Below are positions 50,831-63,500 of a stretch of 64,000 nt of DNA, in pieces. Below the pieces are notes generated by a model, which saw nothing but the letters and a program-made list of their open reading frames with translations, ran no database searches and had not been told where the DNA came from. The first letter of the stretch is position 1. Each line of letters starts with the position of its first letter. This DNA comes from Volvox africanus (lineage: Eukaryota; Chlorophyta; Chlorophyceae; Chlamydomonadales; Volvocaceae). The translations under genes were made by a program, and so were the position numbers. Where the stretch lies: assembly GCA_030268105.1 (NCBI GenBank), contig BSDZ01000003.1, positions 620,001 to 684,000 of the forward strand, in the 5' to 3' direction.

Positions 50831-52280
50831 TAGGTTTGGGCTGGCCGAGCATCACCGTTTAGATTTCCACTTGCTGATGATCAGGGCGGGTTGTTGAGAG
50901 TGAGCCATGCACATTTAAGAATAAATGATGCAATAAGATCCAGGCAGGCCTGGGCGCATTGCAAGTTTCAAATGGTTTGGGCTGGCGAGAGAGTCTCCTG
51001 TTAAATTCCCACTGGATGATGATAAGGGCAGGTTGTTGAAAGTGCGCAATGCAAATATACCAATGAATGATGCAATAAGGGCTAGGCAGGCCTGGGCGCA
51101 TTACAAATTTCAATAGGTTTTGGGCTGGCCGAGAGTCGCTGGTTAGATTCCCGCTTGCTGATGATCAGGGCAGGTTCCTGAGAGTGTGCAATGCACATAT
51201 ACCAATGAATGATGCAATAAGGGCAAGGCTGACCTGAAAGCATTGCAAATTATCACCGGTTTGGGCTTGCCGAGAGTCGCTGGTTAGATTCCCGCTGGCA
51301 GGTTGTTGAGGGTGCGAAATGCACATATACCAATGAATGATGCAATAAGGGCCAGGCAGGCCTGGGCGCATTGCAAATTTTAACAGGTTTGGGCTAGCCG
51401 AGAGTCGCTGGTTAGATTCTCTCTTGCTGATGATCAGGGCAGGTTGTTAAGAGTGCGCAATGCACATATACCAATAAATGATGCAATAAGGGCCAGGCAG
51501 GCCTGGGCGCATTGCAAATTTCAATAGGTTTTGGGCTGGCCGAGAGTCACTGGTTAGATTCCCGATGGCTGATGATCAGGGCAGGTTGTTGATAGTGCGC
51601 AATGCACATATACCAATAAATGATGCAATAAGGTCCAGGCAGGCCTGGGCGCATTGCAAATTTTAACAGGTTTGGGCTAGCCGAGAGTCGCTGGTTAGAT
51701 TCCCGCTTGCTGATGATCAGGGCAGGTTGTTGAGAGTGCGCAATGCACATATACCAATAAATGATGCAATAAGGTCCAGGCAGGCCTGGGCGCATTGCAA
51801 ATTTCAATAGGTTTTGGGCTGGCCGAGAGTCGCTGGTTAGATTCCCGCTGGCTGATGATCAGGGCAGGTTATTGAGGGTGCGCAATGCACATATACCAAT
51901 TAATGATGCAATAAGGGCCAGGCATGCCTGGGCACATTGCAAATATAAACAAGTTTGGGCTGGCCAAGAGTCTCCGGTTAGATTCCCTCTGGCAGGTTGT
52001 TGAGACTGCGCAATGCACATATATCAATGAATGATGCAATAAGGGCCAGGCAGGCCTGGGCACATTGCAAATATAAACAAGCTTGGGCTGGCCGAGAGTC
52101 ACGGGTTAGATTCCTTCTGGCAGGTTGTTGAGACTGCGCAATGCACATATACCAATTACTGATGCAATAAGGGCCAGGCAGGCCTGGGCGCATTGCAAAT
52201 ATAAACAGGTTTGGGCTTGCCTAGAGTTGCTGGTTAGTTACCCGTTGGCTGATGATCAGGGCAGGTTGTTGAGAGTGAGC

Positions 52281-54050
52281 CATGCACATATACCAATGAA
52301 TGATGCAATAAGGTCCAGGCAGGCCTGGGCGCAATGCATATTTTAAAAAAGGTTTTGGGCTGCCCGAGCATCACCGTTAAGATTCCCACTGGCTGATGAT
52401 CAGGGCAGGTTGTTGAGAGGGAGCCATGCACATATAAGAATAAATGATGCAATAAGGGCCAGGCAGGCCTGGGCGCATTGCAAATTTCAAATGGTTTTGG
52501 GCTGGCCGAGAGTCTCCGGTTAGATTCCCTCTGGCAGGTTGTTGAGAGTGCGCAATGCACATATACCAATTAATGATGCAATAAGGGCCAGGCAGGCCTG
52601 GGCGCAATGCAAATTTTAATAGGTTTTGGGCTGGCCGAGAGTCGCCGGTTAGATTCCCACTGGCTGATGACCAGGGAAGGTTGTTGAGAGTGCGCAATGC
52701 ACATATACCAATGAATGATGCAATAAGGTCCAGGCATGCCTGGGTGCATTGCAAATATAAACAAGTTTGGGCTGGCCAAGAGTCGCTGGATAGATTCCCT
52801 CTGGCAGGTTGTTGAGACTGCGCGATGCATATATTGAAATGAATGATGCAATAAGGGCCAGGCAGGCCGGGGGCATTGCAAATATAAACAGGTATGGGCT
52901 AGCCGAGAGTTTCTGGTTGGATTCCCGAAAGCTGATGATCAGGGTAGGTTGTTGAGAGTGTGCAATGCACATATACCAATTAATGATGCAATAAGGGCCA
53001 GGCAGGCCTGGGCGCATTGTGATTTCATTAGGTTTTGTGCTGGCCGAGAGTCGCTGGTTAGTTTCCCGCTGGCTGATGATCAGGGCAGGTTGTTGAGAGT
53101 GAGCCATGCACATATACCAATAAATGATGCAATAAGGGCCAGGCATGGCTGGGCACATTGCAAATATAAACAAGTTTGGGCTGGCCAAGAGTCTCCGGTT
53201 AGATTCCCTCTGGCAGGTTGTTGAGAGTGCGCAATGCACATATACCAATTAATGATGCAATAAGGTCGAGGCAGGCCTGAGAGCATTGCAAATTTCAATA
53301 GGTTTTGGGCTGGCCGAGAGTCGCTGGTTAGATTCCCGCTAGCTGATGATCAGGGCAGGTTGTTGAGAGTGCGCAATGCACATATTTCAATGCATGATGC
53401 AATAAGGTCCAGGCAGGCCTGGGCGAATTGCAAAGATTAACAGGTTTTGGTCTGGCCGAGAGTCGCTGGTTAGATTCCTGCTGGCTGATGATCAGGGCAG
53501 TTTGTTGAGAGTGAGCCATGCACATATAAGAATAAATGATGCAATAAGGTCCAGTAAGGCGTGGGCGCATTGCAAATATATACAAGTTTGGGCTGACGGT
53601 GAGTCACGGGATAGATTCCCTCTGGCAGGTTGTTGAGACTGCTCAATGCACATATACCAATTAATGATGCAATAAGGGCCAGGCAGGCCTGGGCGCATTC
53701 GAAATATAAACAGGTTTGCGCTTGCCGAGAGTCGCTGGTAAGATTCCCGCTGGCTGATGATCAGGGCAGGTTGTTGAGAGTGAGCCATGCACATATACCA
53801 ATGAATGATGCAATAAGGGCCAGGCATGCCTGGGGGCATTGCAAATGTAAACAGGTTTGGGCTTGCCGAGAGTCGCTGGTTAGATTCCCGCTGGCTGATG
53901 ATCAGGGCAGGTTGTTGAGAGTGTGCAATGAACATATAATAAAAATAAATGATGCAATAAGGTCCAGGCATGCCTGGGGGCATTGCAAATGTAAACAGGT
54001 TTGGGCTTGCCGAGAGTCGCTGATTATATTCTTGCTGGCTGATGATCAGG
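52281..54050 (+). repeat. ~1.77 kb domain C segment, copied at 54905-56677
   Basis: The offset is 2624-2625 bp. Shared markers in order are gcatattttaaa with gggctgcccgagc, gggagccatgcac, gaccagggaaggttg, gcatatattgaaatg, cattgtgatttcattagg, catatttcaatgcatgatg and gggctgacggtgagtc. Differences are scattered, for example aaaaaagg against aaagagg near 52345 and 54969. The copies diverge near 54050, one reading catatatgaataaatg and the other aacatataataaaaataa. Confidence 0.85.
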
Positions 54051-54089
54051 GCAGTTTGTTGAGAGTGAGCCATGCACATATATGAATAA

Positions 54090-57000
54090 ATGATGCAATA
54101 AGGGCCAGGCAGGCCTGGGCGCATTGCAAATATAAACAGGTTTGGGCTTGCCTAGAGTTGCTGGTAAGTTACCCGTTGGCTGATGATCAGGGCAGATTGT
54201 TCAGAGTGAGCCATGCACATATACCAATGAATGATGCAATAAGGGCCAGGCGGGCCTAATAGCATTGCAAATTTCAAAAGGTTTTGGGCTGGCCGAGAGT
54301 CGCTGGTTAGATTCCCGCTGGCTGATGATCAGGGCAGTTTGTTGAGAGTGAGCCATGCGCATATACCAATTAATGATGCAATAAGGTCCAGGCAGGCCTT
54401 GGCACATTGCAAACATAAACAGGTTTGGGCTGGCCGTGAGTCGCTGGTTAGATTCCCGCTGGCTGATGATCAGGGCAGGTTGTTGAGAGTGAGCCATGCA
54501 CATATACCAATGAATGATGCAATAAGGGCCAGGCAGGCCTGGGCGCATTGCAAATATAAACAGGTTTGGGCTTGCCTAGAGTTGCTGGTAAGTTACCCGT
54601 TGGCTGATGATCAGGGCAGATTGTTCAGAGTGAGCCATGCACATATACCAATGAATGATGCAATAAGGGCCAGGCAGGCCTGAGAGCATTGCAAATTTCA
54701 ATAGGTTTTGGGCTGGCCGAGAGTCGCTGGTTAGATTCCCGCTGGCTGATGATCAGGGCAGTTTGTTGAGAGTGAGCCATGCACATATATGAATAAATGA
54801 TGCAATAAGGTCCAGGCAGGCCTTGGCACATTGCAAACATAAACAGGTTTGGGCTGGCCGTGAGTCGCTGGTTAGATTCCCGCTGGCAGGTTGTTGAGAG
54901 TGCGCAATGCACATATACCAATGAATGATGCAATAAGGTCCAGGCAGGCCTGGGCGCAATGCATATTTTAAAGAGGTTTTGGGCTGCCCGAGCATCACCG
55001 TTAAGATTCCCACTGGCTGATGATCAGGGCAGGTTGTTGAGAGGGAGCCATGCACATATAAGAATAAATGATGCAATAAGGGCCAGGCAGGCCTGGGCGC
55101 ATTGCAAATTTCAAATGGTTTTGGGCTGGCCGAGAGTCTCCGGTTAGATTCCCTCTGGCAGGTTGTTGAGAGTGCGCAATGCACATATACCAATTAATGA
55201 TGCAATAAGGGCCAGGCAGGCCTGGGCGCAATGCAAATTTTAATAGGTTTTGGGCTGGCCGAGAGTCGCCGGTTAGATTCCCACTGGCTGATGACCAGGG
55301 AAGGTTGTTGAGAGTGCGCAATGCACATATACCAATGAATGATGCAATAAGGTCCAGGCATGCCTGGGTGCATTGCAAATATAAACAAGTTTGGGCTGGC
55401 CGAGAGTCGCTGGATAGATTCCCTCTGGCAGGTTGTTGAGACTGCGCAATGCATATATTGAAATGAATGATGCAATAAGGGCCAGGCAGGCCTGGGGGCA
55501 TTGCAAATATAAACAGGTATGGGCTAGCCGAGAGTTTCTGGTTGGATTCCCGATAGCTGATGATCAGGGTAGGTTGTTGAGAGTGTGCAATGCACATATA
55601 CCAATTAATGATGCAATAAGGGCCAGGCAGGCCTGGGCGCATTGTGATTTCATTAGGTTTTGTGCTGGCCGAGAGTCGCTGGTTAGTTTCCCGCTGGCTG
55701 ATGATCAGGGCACGTTGTTGAGAGTGAGCCATGCACATATACCAATAAATGATGCAATAAGGGCCAGGCATGGCTGGGCACATTGCAAATATAAACAAGT
55801 TTGGGCTGGCCAAGAGTCTCCGGTTAGATTCCCTCTGGCAGGTTGTTGAGAGTGCGCAATGCACATATACCAATTAATGATGCAATAAGGTCGAGGCAGG
55901 CCTGAGAGCATTGCAAATTTCAATAGGTTTTGGGCTGGCCGAGAGTCGCTGGTTAGATTCCCGCTAGCTGATGATCAGGGCAGGTTGTTGAGAGTGGGCA
56001 ATGCACATATTTCAATGCATGATGCAATAAGGTCCAGGCAGGCCTGGGCGAATTGCAAAGATTAACAGGTTTTGGTCTGGCCGAGAGTCGCTGGTTAGAT
56101 TCCTGCTGGCTGATGATCAGGGCAGTTTGTTGAGAGTGAGCCATGCACATATAAGAATAAATGATGCAATAAGGTCCAGTAAGGCGTGGGCGCATTGCAA
56201 ATATAAACAAGTTTGGGCTGACGGTGAGTCACGGGATAGATTCCCTCTGGCAGGTTGTTGAGACTGCTCAATGCACATATACCAATTAATGATGCAATAA
56301 GGGCCAGGCAGGCCTGGGCGCATTCGAAATATAAACAGGTTTGCGCTTGCCGAGAGTCGCTGGTAAGATTCCCGCTGGCTGATGATCAGGGCAGGTTGTT
56401 GAGAGTGAGCCATGCACATATACCAATGAATGATGCAATAAGGGCCAGGCATGCCTGAGGGCATTGCAAATGTAAACAGGTTTGGGCTTGCCGAGAGTCG
56501 CTGGTTAGATTCCCGCTGGCTGATAATCAGGGCAGATTGTTGAGAGTGTGCAATGAACATATAATAAAAATAAATGATGCAATAAGGTCCAGGCATGCCT
56601 GGGGGCATTGCAAATGTATACAGGTTTGGGCTTGCCAAGAGTCGCTGATTATATTCTTGCTGGCTGATGATCAGGGCAGGTTGTTGAGAGTGTGCAATGA
56701 ACATATAATAAAAATAAATGATGCAATAAGGTCCAGGAAGGCCTGGGCACATTGCAAATACAAAAAAGGTTTGGGTTGCCCTAGAGTTGCTGGTTAGTTA
56801 CCCGCTGGCTGATGATCAGGACAGGTTGTTGAGAGTGAGCCATGCACATATAAGAAAATAAATGATGCAATAAGGTCCAGGAAGGCCTGGTCACATTGCA
56901 AATATAAACAGGTTTGGGCTTGCCAAGAGTAGCTGGTTAGATTCCCGCTGGCTGATGATCAGGGTAGGTTGTTGAGAGTGCGCAATGCACATATACCAAT

Positions 57001-60000
57001 AAATGATGCAATAAGGGCCAGGCATGCCTGGGGGCATTGCAAATGTAAACAGGTTTGGGCTTGCCGAGAGTCGCTGGTTAGATTCCCGCTGGCTGATGAT
57101 CAGGGCAGGTTGTTGAGAGTGTGCAATGAACATATAATAAAAATAAATGATGCAATAAGGTCCAGGCATGCCTGGGGGCATTGCAAATGTAAACAGGTTT
57201 GGGCTTGCCGAGAGTCGCTGATTATATTCTTGCTGGCTGATGATCAGGGCAGGTTGTTGAGAGTGTGCAATGAACATATAATAAAAATAAATGATGCAAT
57301 AAGGTCCAGGAAGGCCTGGGCACATTGCAAATACAAAAAAAGGTTTGGGTTGCCCTAGAGTTGCTGGTTAGTTACCCGCTGGCTGATGATCAGGACAGGT
57401 TGTTGAGAGTGAGCCATGCACATATAAGAAAATAAGTGATGCAATAAGGTCCAGGAAGGCCTGGTCACATTGCAAATATAAACAGGTTTGGGCTTGCCGA
57501 AAGTCTCTGGTTAGATTCCCGCTGGCTGATGATCAGGGTAGGTTGTTGAGAGTGCGCAATGAACATATACCAATAAATGATGCAATAAGGGCCAGGCATG
57601 GCTGGGCGCATTTCAAATATAAACAGGTTTGGGCTGGCCGTGAGTCGCTGGTTAGATTCCCGATGCCTGATGACCAGGGCAGGTTATTGAGGGTGCGCAA
57701 TGCACATATACCAATTAATGATGCAATAAGGGCCAGGCATGCCTGGGCACATTGCAAATATAAACAAGTTTGGGCTGGCCGAGAGTCACGGGTTAGATTC
57801 CTTCTGGCAGGTTGTTGAGACTGCGCAATGCACATATTTCAATGAATGATGCAATAAGGGCCAGGCAGGCCTGGGCGCATTGCAAATATAAACAGGTTTG
57901 GGCTTGCCAAGAGTTGCTGGTAAGTTACCCGTTGGCTGATGATCAGGGCAGATTGTTCAGAGTGAGCCATGCACATATACCAATGAATGATGCAATAAGG
58001 GCCAGGCGGGCCTAATAGCATTGCAAATTTCAAAAGGTTTTGGGCTGGCCGAGAGTCGCTGGTTAGATTCCCGCTGGCTGATGATCAGGGCAGTTTGTTG
58101 AGAGTGAGCCATGCGCATATACCAATTAATGATGCAATAAGGTCCAGGCAGGCCTTGGCACATTGCAAACATAAACAGGTTTGGGCTGGCCGTGAGTCTC
58201 CGGTTAGATTCCCTCTGGCAGGTTGTTGAGAGTGCGCAATGCACATATACCAATTAATGATGCAATAAGGTCGAGGCAGGCCTGAGAGCATTGCAAATTT
58301 CAATAGGTTTTGGGCTGGCCGAGAGTCGCTGGTTAGATTCCCGCTAGCTGATGATCAGGGCAGGTTGTTGAGAGTGGGCAATGCACATATTTCAATGCAT
58401 GATGCAATAAGGTCCAGGCAGGCCTGGGCGAATTGCAAAGATTAACAGGTTTTGGTCTGGCCGAGAGTCGCTGGTTAGATTCCTGCTGGCTGATGATCAG
58501 GGCAGTTTGTTGAGAGTGAGCCATGCACATATAAGAATAAATGATGCAATAAGGTCCAGTAAGGCGTGGGCGCATTGCAAATATAAACAAGTTTGGGCTG
58601 ACGGTGAGTCACGGGATAGATTCCCTCTGGCAGGTTGTTGAGACTGCTCAATGCACATATACCAATTAATGATGCAATAAGGGCCAGGCAGGCCTGGGCG
58701 CATTCGAAATATAAACAGGTTTGCGCTTGCCGAGAGTCGCTGGTAAGATTCCCGCTGGCTGATGATCAGGGCAGGTTGTTGAGAGTGAGCCATGCACATA
58801 TACCAATGAATGATGCAATAAGGGCCAGGCATGCCTGAGGGCATTGCAAATGTAAACAGGTTTGGGCTTGCCGAGAGTCGCTGGTTAGATTCCCGCTGGC
58901 TGATAATCAGGGCAGATTGTTGAGAGTGTGCAATGAACATATAATAAAAATAAATGATGCAATAAGGTCCAGGCATGCCTGGGGGCATTGCAAATGTATA
59001 CAGGTTTGGGCTTGCCAAGAGTCGCTGATTATATTCTTGCTGGCTGATGATCAGGGCAGGTTGTTGAGAGTGTGCAATGAACATATAATAAAAATAAATG
59101 ATGCAATAAGGTCCAGGAAGGCCTGGGCACATTGCAAATACAAAAAAGGTTTGGGTTGCCCTAGAGTTGCTGGTTAGTTACCCGCTGGCTGATGATCAGG
59201 ACAGGTTGTTGAGAGTGAGCCATGCACATATAAGAAAATAAATGATGCAATAAGGTCCAGGAAGGCCTGGTCACATTGCAAATATAAACAGGTTTGGGCT
59301 TGCCAAGAGTAGCTGGTTAGATTCCCGCTGGCTGATGATCAGGGTAGGTTGTTGAGAGTGCGCAATGCACATATACCAATAAATGATGCAATAAGGGCCA
59401 GGCATGCCTGGGGGCATTGCAAATGTAAACAGGTTTGGGCTTGCCGAGAGTCGCTGGTTAGATTCCCGCTGGCTGATGATCAGGGCAGGTTGTTGAGAGT
59501 GTGCAATGAACATATAATAAAAATAAATGATGCAATAAGGTCCAGGCATGCCTGGGGGCATTGCAAATGTAAACAGGTTTGGGCTTGCCGAGAGTCGCTG
59601 ATTATATTCTTGCTGGCTGATGATCAGGGCAGGTTGTTGAGAGTGTGCAATGAACATATAATAAAAATAAATGATGCAATTAGGTCCAGGAAGGCCTGGG
59701 CACATTGCAAATACAAAAAAGGTTTGGGTTGCCCTAGAGTTGCTGGTTAGTTACCCGCTGGCTGATGATCAGGACAGGTTGTTGAGAGTGAGCCATGCAC
59801 ATATAAGAAAATAAGTGATGCAATAAGGTCCAGGAAGGCCTGGTCACATTGCAAATATAAACAGGTTTGGGCTTGCCGAAAGTCTCTGGTTAATTCCCGC
59901 TGGCTGATGATCAGGGTAGGTTGTTGAGAGTGCGCAATGAACATATACCAATAAATGATGCAATAAGGGCCAGGCATGGCTGGGCGCATTTCAAATATAA

Positions 60001-60223
60001 ACAGGTTTGGGCTGGCCGTGAGTCGCTGGTTAGATTCCCGATGCCTGATGACCAGGGCAGGTTATTGAGGGTGCGCAATGCACATATACCAATTAATGAT
60101 GCAATAAGGGCCAGGCATGCCTGGGCACATTGCAAATATAAACAAGTTTGGGCTGGCCGAGAGTCACGGGTTAGATTCCTTCTGGCAGGTTGTTGAGACT
60201 GCGCAATGCACATATTTCAATGA
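54090..60223 (+). repeat. Domain C super-repeat copy 1 (6134 bp)
   Basis: Sequence from about 54090 recurs from about 60224 at an offset of 6134 bp, through agttacccgttggctg, cgggcctaatagc, atgcgcatatacc and gggctgcccgagc. Copy 2 then skips about 399 bp (three monomers, 55.07-55.47 kb), which changes the offset to 5735 bp. Copy 1 also holds a 2380 bp internal tandem duplication that copy 2, so far as the window shows, has once. A 424 bp trimer is duplicated within it near 54121 and 54545. Confidence 0.85.
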
Positions 60224-60572
60224 ATGATGCAATAAGGGCCAGGCAGGCCTGGGCGCATTGCAAATATAAACAGGTTTGGGCTTGCCTAGAGTTGCTGGTA
60301 AGTTACCCGTTGGCTGATGATCAGGGCAGATTGTTCAGAGTGAGCCATGCACATATACCAATGAATGATGCAATAAGGGCCAGGCGGGCCTAATAGCATT
60401 GCAAATTTCAAAAGGTTTTGGGCTGGCCGAGAGTCGCTGGTTAGATTCCCGCTGGCTGATGATCAGGGCAGTTTGTTGAGAGTGAGCCATGCGCATATAC
60501 CAATTAATGATGCAATAAGGTCCAGGCAGGCCTTGGCACATTGCAAACATAAACAGGTTTGGGCTGGCCGTG
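55815..60572 (+). repeat. 2380 bp tandem duplication in domain C
   Basis: 55815-58194 is repeated at 58195-60572 at an offset of 2380 bp, falling to 2378 bp after two single-base deletions in the second copy. One shortens the A-run near 57335 from seven to six, and the other turns ttagattccc into ttaattccc near 59890. At the junction near 58195 the gggctggccgtgagtc sequence is followed by tccgg, while at the end of the second copy it is followed by gctgg, so the exchange lies in that stretch. Confidence 0.92.
56537..56740 (+). repeat. Longer monomer variant with ataataaaaataaatg, example region
   Basis: Here catataccaataaatg is replaced by catataataaaaataaatg, three bases longer, in monomers that also read gtgtgcaatgaac and gcatgcctgggggc. 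The variant recurs near 53933, 56550, 56698, 57128, 57270, 58930, 59078, 59508, 59650, 62288, 62436, 62866 and 63008, only in domain C. Confidence 0.85.
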
Positions 60573-63500
60573 AGTCGCTGGTTAGATTCCCGCTGGCTGA
60601 TGATCAGGGCAGGTTGTTGAGAGTGAGCCATGCACATATACCAATGAATGATGCAATAAGGGCCAGGCAGGCCTGGGCGCATTGCAAATATAAACAGGTT
60701 TGGGCTTGCCTAGAGTTGCTGGTAAGTTACCCGTTGGCTGATGATCAGGGCAGATTGTTCAGAGTGAGCCATGCACATATACCAATGAATGATGCAATAA
60801 GGGCCAGGCAGGCCTGAGAGCATTGCAAATTTCAATAGGTTTTGGGCTGGCCGAGAGTCGCTGGTTAGATTCCCGCTGGCTGATGATCAGGGCAGTTTGT
60901 TGAGAGTGAGCCATGCACATATATGAATAAATGATGCAATAAGGTCCAGGCAGGCCTTGGCACATTGCAAACATAAACAGGTTTGGGCTGGCCGTGAGTC
61001 GCTGGTTAGATTCCCGCTGGCAGGTTGTTGAGAGTGCGCAATGCACATATACCAATGAATGATGCAATAAGGTCCAGGCAGGCCTGGGCGCAATGCATAT
61101 TTTAAAGAGGTTTTGGGCTGCCCGAGCATCACCGTTAAGATTCCCACTGGCTGATGATCAGGGCAGGTTGTTGAGAGGGAGCCATGCACATATAAGAATG
61201 AATGATGCAATAAGGGCCAGGCAGGCCTGGGGGCATTGCAAATATAAACAGGTATGGGCTGGCCGAGAGTTTCTGGTTGGATTCCCGATAGCTGATGATC
61301 AGGGTAGGTTGTTGAGAGTGTGCAATGCACATATACCAATTAATGATGCAATAAGGGCCAGGCAGGCCTGAGCGCATTGTGATTTCATTAGGTTTTGTGC
61401 TGGCCGAGAGTCGCTGGTTAGTTTCCCGCTGGCTGATGATCAGGGCACGTTGTTGAGAGTGAGCCATGCACATATACCAATAAATGATGCAATAAGGGCC
61501 AGGCATGGCTGGGCACATTGCAAATATAAACAAGTTTGGGCTGGCCAAGAGTCTCCGGTTAGATTCCCTCTGGCAGGTTGTTGAGAGTGCGCAATGCACA
61601 TATACCAATTAATGATGCAATAAGGTCGAGGCAGGCCTGAGAGCATTGCAAATTTCAATAGGTTTTGGGCTGGCCGAGAGTCGCTGGTTAGATTCCCGCT
61701 AGCTGATGATCAGGGCAGGTTGTTGAGAGTGGGCAATGCACATATTTCAATGCATGATGCAATAAGGTCCAGGCAGGCCTGGGCGAATTGCAAAGATTAA
61801 CAGGTTTTGGTCTGGCCGAGAGTCGCTGGTTAGATTCCTGCTGGCTGATGATCAGGGCAGTTTGTTGAGAGTGAGCCATGCACATATAAGAATAAATGAT
61901 GCAATAAGGTCCAGTAAGGCGTGGGCGCATTGCAAATATAAACAAGTTTGGGCTGACGGTGAGTCACGGGATAGATTCCCTCTGGCAGGTTGTTGAGACT
62001 GCTCAATGCACATATACCAATTAATGATGCAATAAGGGCCAGGCAGGCCTGGGCGCATTCGAAATATAAACAGGTTTGCGCTTGCCGAGAGTCGCTGGTA
62101 AGATTCCCGCTGGCTGATGATCAGGGCAGGTTGTTGAGAGTGAGCCATGCACATATACCAATGAATGATGCAATAAGGGCCAGGCATGCCTGAGGGCATT
62201 GCAAATGTAAACAGGTTTGGGCTTGCCGAGAGTCGCTGGTTAGATTCCCGCTGGCTGATAATCAGGGCAGATTGTTGAGAGTGTGCAATGAACATATAAT
62301 AAAAATAAATGATGCAATAAGGTCCAGGCATGCCTGGGGGCATTGCAAATGTATACAGGTTTGGGCTTGCCAAGAGTCGCTGATTATATTCTTGCTGGCT
62401 GATGATCAGGGCAGGTTGTTGAGAGTGTGCAATGAACATATAATAAAAATAAATGATGCAATAAGGTCCAGGAAGGCCTGGGCACATTGCAAATACAAAA
62501 AAGGTTTGGGTTGCCCTAGAGTTGCTGGTTAGTTACCCGCTGGCTGATGATCAGGACAGGTTGTTGAGAGTGAGCCATGCACATATAAGAAAATAAATGA
62601 TGCAATAAGGTCCAGGAAGGCCTGGTCACATTGCAAATATAAACAGGTTTGGGCTTGCCAAGAGTAGCTGGTTAGATTCCCGCTGGCTGATGATCAGGGT
62701 AGGTTGTTGAGAGTGCGCAATGCACATATACCAATAAATGATGCAATAAGGGCCAGGCATGCCTGGGGGCATTGCAAATGTAAACAGGTTTGGGCTTGCC
62801 GAGAGTCGCTGGTTAGATTCCCGCTGGCTGATGATCAGGGCAGGTTGTTGAGAGTGTGCAATGAACATATAATAAAAATAAATGATGCAATAAGGTCCAG
62901 GCATGCCTGGGGGCATTGCAAATGTAAACAGGTTTGGGCTTGCCGAGAGTCGCTGATTATATTCTTGCTGGCTGATGATCAGGGCAGGTTGTTGAGAGTG
63001 TGCAATGAACATATAATAAAAATAAATGATGCAATTAGGTCCAGGAAGGCCTGGGCACATTGCAAATACAAAAAAGGTTTGGGTTGCCCTAGAGTTGCTG
63101 GTTAGTTACCCGCTGGCTGATGATCAGGACAGGTTGTTGAGAGTGAGCCATGCACATATAAGAAAATAAGTGATGCAATAAGGTCCAGGAAGGCCTGGTC
63201 ACATTGCAAATATAAACAGGTTTGGGCTTGCCGAAAGTCTCTGGTTAATTCCCGCTGGCTGATGATCAGGGTAGGTTGTTGAGAGTGCGCAATGAACATA
63301 TACCAATAAATGATGCAATAAGGGCCAGGCATGGCTGGGCGCATTTCAAATATAAACAGGTTTGGGCTGGCCGTGAGTCGCTGGTTAGATTCCCGATGCC
63401 TGATGACCAGGGCAGGTTATTGAGGGTGCGCAATGCACATATACCAATTAATGATGCAATAAGGGCCAGGCATGCCTGGGCACATTGCAAATATAAACAA

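Larger units (their letters stand above)
34256..51866 (+). repeat. Satellite domain B, marked by the gagagtctcctgttaaat monomer
   Basis: A diagnostic monomer with ggcgagagagtctcctg followed by ttaaattcccactggatgatgataaggg occurs near 34392, 35767, 36604, 38249, 39382, 40614, 41451, 41877, 43109, 43535, 44767, 46028, 48366, 50022 and 50984, and I did not see it outside this domain. Accompanying subtypes are gttgttgagtgtgacccatgcac, tagattttcgctcgcagg, gatttcagctggctgatg and gcctaaaagcattgc. They recur in fixed order after a gcatcaccg monomer near 34256, 36468, 39246, 41741, 43399, 45892, 48230 and 49886, giving a module of several monomers that is copied at irregular spacing. The domain also contains dyad-less gctgacctgaaagc monomers shared with domain A. 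Confidence 0.85.

Noticed and set aside
1..51866. Numerous 60-146 codon open frames in domains A and B
   Set aside because: All are windows of the same monomer read in a few frames, ending wherever a 142 or 128 bp monomer shifts frame. They do not respect HOR boundaries and show no gene context.
55001..55873. 290-codon open frame on the minus strand, longest in the window
   Set aside because: It runs through six consecutive satellite monomers and its translation repeats with the 47-codon monomer period. Other frames and the opposite strand are open as well in the same region, and no domain, signal or codon bias argues for a gene.
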